Source: Bacteroidales bacterium
Lineage (GTDB): Bacteria; Bacteroidota; Bacteroidia; Bacteroidales; UBA12077
Assembly: GCA_030643125.1 (NCBI GenBank)
Contig: DAOWML010000091.1
Location: 1-7,874, forward strand
Length of the DNA stretch: 7,874 bases
Direction: 5' to 3'
A program made the translations under genes and the position numbers. The notes below the pieces were generated by a model that saw only the letters and a list, made by a program, of their open reading frames with translations, was not told where the DNA came from and did no database searches. How positions within the stretch are numbered: the first letter of the stretch is position 1; each line of letters starts with the position of its first letter. Shown here in pieces: positions 1 to 6,851 of this stretch.

Positions 1-3
1 AGC

Positions 4-91
4 AGTCATTACGAGCGAAGAGAAGTAATCTGCAACCATTACCCCAGGCATAAAGAGATTGCTTCGGTCATTACACTCCCTCGCAATGACT
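4..91. repeat. Imperfect intergenic inverted repeat (REP/MITE-like)
   Basis: The left arm (4-33) begins AGTCATTACGAG and ends near AATCTGC. The right arm (55-91), read on the other strand, begins AGTCATTGCGAG and ends GCAATCTC. The arms match at both ends, and the right arm carries about seven extra bases in the middle. The spacer (34-54) is unrelated. The right arm also contains a nested palindrome, GTCATT (67-72) against AATGAC (85-90). The GTCATTGCGAG...GAAGCAATCTC core is, from general knowledge, a common dispersed intergenic repeat in bacterial genomes, including Bacteroidota. No coding frame runs through it. It lies downstream of the leftward operon, beyond its terminator. Copy number cannot be judged from one window. 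Confidence 0.75.
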
Positions 92-110
92 AGAACAATT
101 AACACACATT

Positions 111-126
111 CCTGTACGTGTACAGG
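111..126. repeat. Short perfect-arm palindrome
   Basis: CCTGTAC (111-117) and GTACAGG (120-126) are exact inverted repeats separated by two bases; as RNA this would be a 6-bp stem with a 4-base loop. It lies just past the T-tract of the terminator at 134-163 as read on the minus strand. It could be a secondary hairpin protecting or backing up the terminator, or a binding site for a dimeric protein. No gene in the window starts next to it, so a regulatory role for visible genes is unlikely. Confidence 0.5.
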
Positions 127-163
127 TATAAAAAAACATCCGATGCGTTTGCATCGGATGTTT
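127..163 (-). terminator. Rho-independent terminator of the receptor-lipoprotein operon
   Basis: A perfect 13-bp stem is formed by AAACATCCGATGC (134-146) and GCATCGGATGTTT (151-163), with a 4-base loop (147-150). Read leftward, the stem is followed by seven T residues (complement of the A run at 130-136). It sits 21 bases beyond the stop codon of the leftward lipoprotein gene, the expected place for the end of that transcript. Confidence 0.9.
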
Positions 164-184
164 AACAAGTTTTATTATTATTCC

Positions 185-1948
185 TTATAAATTAACTATC
201 TGTACATTATCTAATTGGAATGTTGTAGTATTTGATGAGTTATTTCCAACATACTTAAATAATACATAAATAGTACCGGAATATGCCGATAAATCAACAT
301 CGCCAGAACCTACCCAATCACCATATCCATCACTTGGTCCTGTTGCAATAGTAGGGCTTATTTGTGTCCAGGTAGATGAAAATAAATTATTATTATTTCC
401 ATCAAAATCAGTAGAAACATGAACAGAGAGACCTGCATGTTTATAATATCCTGTTTTTGTGTCAAATGACAATTTTTTTGGTGTTGTTAACTCCACTCCC
501 GGAGTTACTACCCAATTTTCGATATTATCTGAAGTAGCTCCATAAGCAGTAGTCTGAATATAATAATTTCCATCATATTCTTTTCCTTGCCAATATCGTT
601 CTCCTTGCGTGTTTGCATTAAGCCATCCATTCGTATCAAAATCAACATCCGCAGCTACGCCTGTAAAATTTTCATTTAAAGAAGAAACTACTGTTGATGT
701 TCCAATAACAACAACATCAATAGGATCTTCAGGATTAATTCCTGAACCATCTAACCAGTACCCATTAACAGATTTTAATCCGTCTTCTCCAAAATAAGCT
801 TCTCTGTCTCCTTTAAACTTGATTAATTTCCCTAAATTACTGCCATTATCAACCAGGTTTACAGCAGTACGAATATCTCCAGAAGGTACTTGCACTACAA
901 TACAATTAGAAATATCAGTTTCATTATCTGAATCTGCAATAATTGCATTTGTGCTGGTATAAAAAGGCGCAGTAAATGAAGGAACAAAATCAGCAAGAGG
1001 ACCTGAAGCATCTTCGGTTTCATAAACTCCAACCAAATAACCTTCTACCCATACTTCTGTTTCTCCATCATTTGAAAGAGCTTCAGCAACGTTGTATGGA
1101 TCATCAAATGAACCTGCACCAGTACCAGTTCCACCACCAGAAACGTCAAATCTTACATTTTCTATTTCCACTTCGCTAAGCCTTCTTATGTAAAGTTGCA
1201 TATCATTATTATACTGACCAACAATGGCAATTATGGAACCGCTTCCTTTGGCAACAGCAGCACCCGCAAAATTTGCATAACCACTTGTTCTTACTAGAAT
1301 TTGATTGTCTGTACTATCCTGGAGTATTCTGTTTTCAGTTTCTAAATCGTCTGGACTCGCATATGTTTTGGAAGTATCGGTATCAACAAATTGAACATCA
1401 TTAATAACAATTAATCTCCCCTGATAATATTCTTTGTCGTTATTTATTTGGTCGATTGTAGCAAGTTCCGGAGTTCTTTTATTATTAGTTCCTTGTTTAA
1501 TAAGATTATCATCAACATTAACTCCACCACCATTATTTGAGTTTAACTGGAATAGATTAGAGTATTTCATAACTACTAAATCTTTCAGGTAAATTCTAAC
1601 AGAATCACCAATATAAGCTCCACCTGAAACATCCTGATAAATTGCTATAGCACCTGTCGCATCTTGAATGTAAAATGTTCGATAACTATTATCAGTTTCG
1701 TTGTCCATTGTAACTGTACCGTATATTGAGACATCTCTTGAGAATAAGTATGCATCACCAGTCCCTGTATTTAAATACTCAGCGCTATCTTCATAAAGAG
1801 TTTTAATTTGTTCAATAGTATAAACATCTCCTACAGGTATTTCAGATATTGGAGGTGTATCGAAATCATCATCGACACATGCAAACATAATAGCAGCCAT
1901 TGCAACTATTAATGTCATAATTCTTGAAAATCTATTATACTTTTTCAT
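185..1948 (-). CDS. Surface lipoprotein with DUF5689, DUF6359-like and choice-of-anchor J-like domains
   Basis: This 587-residue protein starts with a lipoprotein signal: a basic start (MKKYNRFSR), a hydrophobic stretch, then MFAC with the lipid cysteine at 24. The next residues, VDDDFD, form the kind of acidic patch that serves as a surface-export signal in Bacteroidota lipoproteins, so it is probably displayed on the cell surface. Residues about 40-265 resemble DUF5689, and a Gly/Thr/Ser linker (270-280) follows. Residues about 282-400 resemble DUF6359 (DPYNVAEAL, then VWVEGYLVGVYE). Residues about 424-587 resemble a choice-of-anchor J / jelly-roll domain (NENFTG, WVVTPGVEL, ending TFQLDNVQIV). 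DUF5689 and DUF6359 look OB-fold-like, so binding of nucleic acid or another polymer is inferred, not shown. It lies 26 bases after the receptor gene in the same operon, in the place a SusD-like partner would occupy. The start has A/T-rich upstream sequence and no Shine-Dalgarno. No type IX sorting domain is seen. Confidence 0.88.
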   Translation of the reverse strand: MKKYNRFSRIMTLIVAMAAIMFACVDDDFDTPPISEIPVGDVYTIEQIKTLYEDSAEYLNTGTGDAYLFSRDVSIYGTVTMDNETDNSYRTFYIQDATGAIAIYQDVSGGAYIGDSVRIYLKDLVVMKYSNLFQLNSNNGGGVNVDDNLIKQGTNNKRTPELATIDQINNDKEYYQGRLIVINDVQFVDTDTSKTYASPDDLETENRILQDSTDNQILVRTSGYANFAGAAVAKGSGSIIAIVGQYNNDMQLYIRRLSEVEIENVRFDVSGGGTGTGAGSFDDPYNVAEALSNDGETEVWVEGYLVGVYETEDASGPLADFVPSFTAPFYTSTNAIIADSDNETDISNCIVVQVPSGDIRTAVNLVDNGSNLGKLIKFKGDREAYFGEDGLKSVNGYWLDGSGINPEDPIDVVVIGTSTVVSSLNENFTGVAADVDFDTNGWLNANTQGERYWQGKEYDGNYYIQTTAYGATSDNIENWVVTPGVELTTPKKLSFDTKTGYYKHAGLSVHVSTDFDGNNNNLFSSTWTQISPTIATGPSDGYGDWVGSGDVDLSAYSGTIYVLFKYVGNNSSNTTTFQLDNVQIVNL

Positions 1949-1974
1949 GATATATTATTTTATATTTTTTCTAA

Positions 1975-4695
1975 TTAAAAACTTAGGGTTAATATCAACA
2001 TATATGTTCGGCCATACATATAAAAATAATTAGCCGGATATTTGTTTACATCCTTATCTTCGTAATCGAAACGAAGCTGTTCATACCCACCGGTAATTAT
2101 TTCCTGGTTATCTAAGACATTATTTACAACAACAAAAAGACTCAGATAATATTTATCAAATCGCCATGATTTTCCGCCCTTCAAATTAAGGGTATATGAA
2201 TTTGGTAATCTTTCCTGACTTAAAATCTCATCAACAAGGTCAGAATTTAAATCTAAACCTTCAACTGCCCCGGCTGTTCGACGTGCAGGATTAAAACTCA
2301 GGTAAGTATTATCAAAGTAATTTGCATCAATGTTAATCCACCAATTTTTAGGAGCCCTGTACCCTACACCAACAGAAAGAGCCGTTTGAGGAGTTCCATC
2401 TACACGATAATTTTTAACATAAACAGTTTCGTTGCTTGCAAGAGATTCAGAATCGTTATCTCTGGTAATACTTACGTTAGGACGAGAATCCCAGGTGTAC
2501 TGACCAAGTGATGCAGCACCGGAAACAGTTATGGTTGATGTTACTTTACCTTCAACTCCCAGTTCAATTCCAAAATGCTTTTTATCAATACCACTCATAG
2601 CATAGTTAACAAAACTTTTATAACCATCGTGATAAAAACTCATCACATCAACCTGATCTTTAAAGGTAGTATAGAATGCAGAAAATCTTCCGGTAATATA
2701 TGGCAACCTTGCTAAGTAGTTTACATCAAAGCTCATAATTTTTTCGTCGGTTAATCCATCAATCAAATGATCTCTCGTACGCGGTGAAACATACGCGTCA
2801 TCAAAATAAGGAGCACGAGTTAAATAAGAACCATTTGCATAAACAATATGTCGACCAGTAATTTTATAAGTTAAACCACCACTAAAACTATAATTTAAAT
2901 AGGTTTGTTTTTCAGAATCGCCGTACGATTCATCAGGGAATTTACCTACTCTCATATTACCAGTTCGGTAAAAAGATGTATTTATTAAACCTGCACCAAG
3001 ATATAAATCTAAATTATTATCTAAAGTGTAATCTGCTTTAACCAAACCTCCAATACGATTAATATTTGCATCATAATCATATCCAAATACATCACCTACA
3101 GTAGTAATCCTGTTTGGATTATTTAAATCGCTTTGTAACTGATCAGGATTATCAACATCTCCTTCGGCAAATTTATCAATATCGAACCAAAACTCTCCAC
3201 CAAGCAAATCACTTACTTCTTTAAAATGTCTTCCTTTATAATTTGTGTAATTTATATTAGCCAGCAAGTTAAGATCTTCGTTAAATTCATAATTAAATTT
3301 CATATTTGCAGAAATCTGTGAATGATCAATTCTTCGATCTTCAATCATAAATTTTGATCGAATTCCATAGTAATCATTTCCTTCAATACCATCCATATCT
3401 TCTACTAAGTAATATTCATCGCTATTAGCCTGATACATACCATCCCAGTCAACTTGTTGTTGAATCCATCCTTCATAAAATTCATCATTACGATTATAAT
3501 ATGGCAGATTTCTATAATAATTAGGACGAGGATCAGGAGCATCGCCCCAGTTCAAAGCTGTATTTCCACTTCTTCCAAAAGAATACGAAGCCGATGTATT
3601 AAGATCCATTTTTTCATTTATAGTCCATAAATGATTAAGCATAATATAAGGTTTCATTGTGTTAGCTACCCTTGCGTTTCTTACATCACCATTCTGGTAA
3701 CCCCAGTTAGCATTGTAATAATTTGATCCGGCTAAATCGTATGCTTCTTGTGTTGAAGCTATTTGTTTACCCCGTTTATTTGGTGTGACAAATGCTGTTA
3801 ATGAAACAACATGTGCATCACTTATAACTTTTTCGGCAGCAATAAAATATGCCCAGGCATCATAGAAAGTTCCATCAACATATCCTTCATTGGCCCAACG
3901 ATGAGAACCAGATATTGTAAATGCCCAGTTATTATCCATTAAACCCGTAGATGCCGTAGCCATTACACGGTTTCTATAATTTGAGAGCCTGGACATATAC
4001 GAAATTTTTATTCCAGGTCTGTAACCAGAGGGTCGTGTAAGTAAATTTGCTCCGCCGCCTAAAAATGACAATGAAAGGTCGTTATTATCTTGTCCAAAAT
4101 AAATTTCTTTATTTCGTAGAACATCATTTAAACCACCCCAGTCAGAATATTTAGGTCTTCCTGTTTCAATATTATTCATTTCAATACCATTGAAATATAT
4201 TGCAGAATTTTCAGAATCGTAGCCTCGAGTCTTGTAACGCACTGCTCCAAAAGTATAAGCTGCAATTTGCGAGAAAACATCATCGGAAGAATGAAGTAAT
4301 CCGCTCATTGCCTGAGAGCTTTCTTCTTCTAAATCAGATTCTTCAAGCACAACCATGGGAAGATCATCTGAAATGTTTCCATAAGTATAAACCAGATCAA
4401 CTGATCCGATATTAAGAATTTCTTCCGTACTCAACTCAAACTCTAATTGCTTAGGTTCATAATCCGAGTCGGTAAAAATTAATGTTCCCGTTCCAAGCGG
4501 AACATTTTCTAAAATAAATTCTCCTTTGTTATCTGTATAAGCTTCAATAGATGTGCCATTTACCTGAACAAATATACCTTCGGCAGGTTGAGCACTTTTA
4601 CTATCAATTATTATTCCCTGAACAGAACCTGTCTGAGCCAGGGATGAGAAAGCTAAAAACAAAGAGAGAACAAAAAATAATGCAAAATGTCTCAT
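1975..4695 (-). CDS. TonB-dependent receptor with N-terminal carboxypeptidase-regulatory-like domain
   Basis: This 906-residue outer-membrane transporter begins with a signal peptide (cleavage probably after SSLA, residue 20). Residues about 24-100 are a carboxypeptidase-regulatory-like beta-sandwich (GSVQGIIIDSKSAQPAEGI, then TDNKGEFILENVPLG). The plug spans about 110-225 and includes the RGYDSENSAIYFNGIEMNN region near 157-175 and FLGGGANLLTRPSG near 211-224. The remainder is a long barrel rich in alternating aromatic residues, ending in RTYMLILTLSF, a typical beta-barrel C-terminus with a final Phe. Length and architecture suit a complete member of the family. It lacks the plug motif typical of SusC, and no susD follows; the next gene encodes the DUF5689-type lipoprotein. 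The segment LPMVVLEE (112-119) might act as a TonB box, but this is weak. The ligand cannot be read from the sequence; the neighbouring EEP gene hints at nucleic acid or a phosphodiester. The start ATG follows directly on a well-formed signal peptide. Confidence 0.93.
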   Translation of the reverse strand: MRHFALFFVLSLFLAFSSLAQTGSVQGIIIDSKSAQPAEGIFVQVNGTSIEAYTDNKGEFILENVPLGTGTLIFTDSDYEPKQLEFELSTEEILNIGSVDLVYTYGNISDDLPMVVLEESDLEEESSQAMSGLLHSSDDVFSQIAAYTFGAVRYKTRGYDSENSAIYFNGIEMNNIETGRPKYSDWGGLNDVLRNKEIYFGQDNNDLSLSFLGGGANLLTRPSGYRPGIKISYMSRLSNYRNRVMATASTGLMDNNWAFTISGSHRWANEGYVDGTFYDAWAYFIAAEKVISDAHVVSLTAFVTPNKRGKQIASTQEAYDLAGSNYYNANWGYQNGDVRNARVANTMKPYIMLNHLWTINEKMDLNTSASYSFGRSGNTALNWGDAPDPRPNYYRNLPYYNRNDEFYEGWIQQQVDWDGMYQANSDEYYLVEDMDGIEGNDYYGIRSKFMIEDRRIDHSQISANMKFNYEFNEDLNLLANINYTNYKGRHFKEVSDLLGGEFWFDIDKFAEGDVDNPDQLQSDLNNPNRITTVGDVFGYDYDANINRIGGLVKADYTLDNNLDLYLGAGLINTSFYRTGNMRVGKFPDESYGDSEKQTYLNYSFSGGLTYKITGRHIVYANGSYLTRAPYFDDAYVSPRTRDHLIDGLTDEKIMSFDVNYLARLPYITGRFSAFYTTFKDQVDVMSFYHDGYKSFVNYAMSGIDKKHFGIELGVEGKVTSTITVSGAASLGQYTWDSRPNVSITRDNDSESLASNETVYVKNYRVDGTPQTALSVGVGYRAPKNWWINIDANYFDNTYLSFNPARRTAGAVEGLDLNSDLVDEILSQERLPNSYTLNLKGGKSWRFDKYYLSLFVVVNNVLDNQEIITGGYEQLRFDYEDKDVNKYPANYFYMYGRTYMLILTLSF

Positions 4696-4854
4696 TTGTT
4701 TAGGTTAATTTAATATTTAAATTGTTTATATATTATCAATTCTTAACTTAAAAAACAACCTTTAATTTTAAGGAAAGGAACGTAAAAATACACACTTAGT
4801 TTTTAACTTCCGAAAATTTTTCATACAATTACCAACAATTTATAAATCAATACT
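4696..4854. promoter_or_regulatory. Divergent intergenic region between receptor operon and EEP gene
   Basis: This 159-base, strongly AT-rich gap lies between two outward-facing starts, so it must hold promoters for both directions or the start of at least one long leader. I found no convincing pair of Bacteroidota promoter boxes (TTTG and TAnnTTTG). The nearest -7-like matches are TAGTTTTT at 4797-4804 on the plus strand and TATTTTTA on the minus strand near 4784-4791, neither with a good upstream box. A 15-base imperfect palindrome (4759-4773) lies near the middle and could be an operator. Neither start has a Shine-Dalgarno sequence. Confidence 0.45.
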
Positions 4855-5910
4855 ATGAAACAGAATATTTTTATAATTAAAGTTGGGTTTTTAGTGGTTT
4901 TTTCTTTTTTGTTGTCTGTATTTAATTTAAATGCTCAGGAAAAACAATATAAGGTAGCCACCATCGCATTCTATAATCTCGAGAATCTATTTGACACATT
5001 AGATACTCCCGATAAGAAAGATTTTGAATATACCCCTGAAGGAGAAAAGAAATGGGACTCAAAAAAATACCATTCAAAGTTGAAAAACATGTCGAAAGTT
5101 ATTGCACAAATTGGTGCTGATTTAACAAAAACCGCACCTGCAATAATTGGAGTTTCAGAACTTGAAAATTGTGCTGTTCTTGAAAATTTAGTAAATACAC
5201 CTGCACTTAAAAATTATAATTACAAAATTGTACATTACGAATCGCCAGATCGTAGAGGAGTTGATGTTGCATTATTATATCAACCTTCAATATTTAAAGT
5301 AACAAATAGTGTGTCGGCTACATTAAAAATTGAAGGCATGGATGATTTCTATACCAGAGATCAGTTGGTAGTATCAGGAATTTTAGCCGGAGAAAAGATG
5401 CATTTTATTGTGAATCACTGGCCTTCTCGTTATGGAGGAGAAAAACGAAGCAAACCCAAACGTAATGCAGCCGCAGATTTAACTCGTTCTTTAGCAGACT
5501 CAATAATGAATAAAGACAAAAATGCTAAAATTATTATTATGGGTGACCTTAATGATGATCCTAATGATGAAAGTTTAACAAAACATTTAAAAGCAAAAAA
5601 AGAAGAAAAAGAAACCGGCCCGGGAGAATTATATAATGCGACTTATCCTTTATTTCAAAAAGGAATTGGTTCGCTAGCTTATAGGGATAAATGGAATCTT
5701 TTTGATCAGATGATAGTTTCATATCCTTTACTTGGAGATGATAAAACAACATTTAAATTATATAAAACATTAATTTTCGACAAAGATTTCTTAAAAGAAC
5801 AAGAAGGAAGATATAAAGGCTACCCCAAGCGAACCCACGCAGGAGGTGTATATAAAAATGGTTATAGTGATCATTTTGCTGTGTATTTATACCTAATAAA
5901 AGAAATTTAA
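4855..5910 (+). CDS. Exported endonuclease/exonuclease/phosphatase (DNase I-like) family protein
   Basis: This 351-residue protein has a cleavable signal peptide (hydrophobic 5-25, cleavage likely after NLNA, residue 27) with no lipobox cysteine and no C-terminal sorting domain, so periplasmic location is the simplest reading. The rest is one EEP domain with the full set of family motifs: FYNLENLFDT (39-48, Asn41 and Glu43), SELEN (101-105, metal-binding Glu102), DRRGVDVALLYQ (132-143), VNHWPSR (186-192, His188), MGDLNDDP (229-236, Asp231 and Asn233), FDQMIVS (283-289, Asp284) and SDH (338-340, Asp339 and His340). The family uses a divalent metal to cleave phosphodiester or phosphomonoester bonds. 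The NLENLFD and HWPSR forms are those of MnuA/ExeM-type secreted nucleases, so a DNase or RNase is more likely than a lipid phosphatase, though this is not certain. It is transcribed divergently from the receptor-lipoprotein operon and has its own terminator. Confidence 0.9.
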   Translation: MKQNIFIIKVGFLVVFSFLLSVFNLNAQEKQYKVATIAFYNLENLFDTLDTPDKKDFEYTPEGEKKWDSKKYHSKLKNMSKVIAQIGADLTKTAPAIIGVSELENCAVLENLVNTPALKNYNYKIVHYESPDRRGVDVALLYQPSIFKVTNSVSATLKIEGMDDFYTRDQLVVSGILAGEKMHFIVNHWPSRYGGEKRSKPKRNAAADLTRSLADSIMNKDKNAKIIIMGDLNDDPNDESLTKHLKAKKEEKETGPGELYNATYPLFQKGIGSLAYRDKWNLFDQMIVSYPLLGDDKTTFKLYKTLIFDKDFLKEQEGRYKGYPKRTHAGGVYKNGYSDHFAVYLYLIKEI

Positions 5911-5931
5911 AAAAGATTTAATATAATTTGG

Positions 5932-5963
5932 AAAAGGGAATCAATATTTTGATTTCCTTTTTT
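5932..5963 (+). terminator. Rho-independent terminator of the EEP gene
   Basis: AAAAGGGAATCAA (5932-5944) pairs with TTGATTTCCTTTT (5949-5961) over 13 positions including one G-U pair, with a TATT loop. A run of six T residues (5958-5963) ends the structure. It begins 21 bases after the EEP stop codon. It implies that the following rightward gene has its own promoter. Confidence 0.85.
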
Positions 5964-6059
5964 GTTTCATCAACATTTTTCAACTACTCATCAAAATCTA
6001 TTAATTGATAATAAAATAAAAATGTAGTTTCACAGAAATTTTTTAACTAAACTTAAAAT

Positions 6060-6064
6060 AGGAG
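6060..6064 (+). promoter_or_regulatory. Strong Shine-Dalgarno site of the 238-residue gene
   Basis: AGGAG lies eight bases before the ATG at 6073, which fixes that start. It is the only clear Shine-Dalgarno sequence in the window. The other four genes have A/T-rich or repeat sequence in this position, as is usual in Bacteroidota. Confidence 0.7.
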
Positions 6065-6072
6065 ATTAAATC

Positions 6073-6789
6073 ATGAAACTTAAAAATTTATTATTTATAG
6101 CAATTCTAACTTTAGGGAGTTCTACTATTTTTGCACAAATAAGCAAATTAGCGCCAAAGGTTGTTGTTATAGGTATTGGAGAAAAAAATACAACATTAGA
6201 CGAGAGTCAATATCCAAACCTTGAATTTTATTATACTCCTGAATTAATAAATATTGCCGAAGAAACATTTTCAGGCAAACCTGAATTCTTAGTTACTTTA
6301 GGGAATGATAAAAATCTGAAAGAAACTTTTATGCTATTTGATAAAAATGGAATTTGCGTTACACAAGGATATCGCATACTAAGCCAAAATGCAGATATTG
6401 GAGCAAAATTATGTATTGATAAAGAAGCCCTTCAAAATCATTTAAAAACTTATGTAAAAAAGGGAAAAGAAGGAAAAGCAAGTAGTAAAGAAATGAAGCT
6501 TAAAAAATCTGATTATATGATTGGATATAAAATGCCAGAATTTAATGTTGTTACTCCATCCGGAGAAAATATATCTTTTAGTTCAATCGTTGAAGGTCAA
6601 GCAACTTTAATCGTATTTTTTCAATTATCAAGCGATATTGATATAGCTGAAGGAAAAAAATCTGATCAAAGTGATAAATCCGGAAGACAATTCTTTGCTG
6701 CAATGGCTCAAGGAGCAGCAGGTTCAAAAACAACTAAATTATTCGTTAATTTAGAAAGTCAGTTCTTTAATTATGACACACGAGATTAA
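6073..6789 (+). CDS. Exported protein with degenerate redoxin-like C-terminal region, function unknown
   Basis: This 238-residue protein has a signal peptide (MKLKNLLFIA start, cleavage likely after STIFA, residue 21), so the mature protein is periplasmic or secreted. Residues about 28-128 contain a compact alpha/beta-looking region with ETFMLFDKNGICVTQGYRI (84-102), similar in flavour to a thioredoxin-fold strand and turn. A lysine-rich linker follows (129-146). Residues about 148-184 (GYKMPEFNVVTPSGENISFSS, then ATLIVFFQLS) look like the start of an AhpC/TSA-type redoxin domain. The place where the peroxidatic or CxxC cysteine would lie reads QLSSDIDIAEG, with no cysteine, and the protein ends about 50 residues later, short of a full thioredoxin fold. 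The only cysteines of the mature protein are 95 and 114, in the N-terminal half. It is therefore unlikely to be a normal thiol reductase. It is a single-gene unit bounded by terminators at both ends. I cannot name a function. Confidence 0.75.
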   Translation: MKLKNLLFIAILTLGSSTIFAQISKLAPKVVVIGIGEKNTTLDESQYPNLEFYYTPELINIAEETFSGKPEFLVTLGNDKNLKETFMLFDKNGICVTQGYRILSQNADIGAKLCIDKEALQNHLKTYVKKGKEGKASSKEMKLKKSDYMIGYKMPEFNVVTPSGENISFSSIVEGQATLIVFFQLSSDIDIAEGKKSDQSDKSGRQFFAAMAQGAAGSKTTKLFVNLESQFFNYDTRD

Positions 6790-6810
6790 TTAAAAATTAA
6801 ATTTTATAAT

Positions 6811-6844
6811 AAAAAGTCCTGAGATTATACCTTAGGACTTTTTT
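6811..6844. terminator. Bidirectional terminator between convergent genes
   Basis: AAAAAGTCCTGAG (6811-6823) pairs with CTTAGGACTTTTT (6831-6843) over 13 positions with one G-U pair and a 7-base loop. The T run (6839-6844) terminates rightward transcripts. The A run on the left arm (6811-6815) becomes a T run for the leftward gene, whose stop codon is eight bases away. One hairpin thus serves both converging genes. Confidence 0.88.
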
Positions 6845-6851
6845 CTTAAAA

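Noticed and set aside
1..163. Clustered repeats and palindromes considered as a CRISPR remnant or attachment site
   Set aside because: There are no regularly spaced direct repeats, no cas genes, no integrase and no tRNA; the structures are explained as an inverted repeat, a palindrome and a terminator.
609..1179. Two plus-strand open frames (609-797 and 976-1179) opposite the lipoprotein gene
   Set aside because: Their translations are low-complexity antisense readings of conserved domains of the lipoprotein, with no start context or family resemblance.
4200..4415. Plus-strand 71-codon open frame inside the receptor gene
   Set aside because: It is antisense to the plug and N-domain coding sequence of the receptor and shows no recognisable protein features.
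4759..4773. Imperfect palindrome CCTTTAATTTTAAGG in the divergent region
   Set aside because: It has one mismatch and mostly A/T pairs; such palindromes are common by chance here, so it is not listed as an operator.
5561..5752. Minus-strand 63-codon open frame inside the EEP gene
   Set aside because: The sense strand encodes EEP domain sequence here; the hydrophobic-looking antisense peptide reflects lysine- and glutamate-rich sense codons.
4855..5910. EEP protein as a retroelement endonuclease or DNA-repair exonuclease III
   Set aside because: It has a clear export signal and no reverse transcriptase neighbour, and its NLENLFD and HWPSR motifs fit secreted MnuA-like nucleases better.
6005..6031. 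Possible promoter TTG (6005-6007) and TAGTTTC (6025-6031) before the 238-residue gene
   Set aside because: The spacing is short of the usual distance and the -7 box lacks the final TTTG, so in sequence this AT-rich it could be chance.
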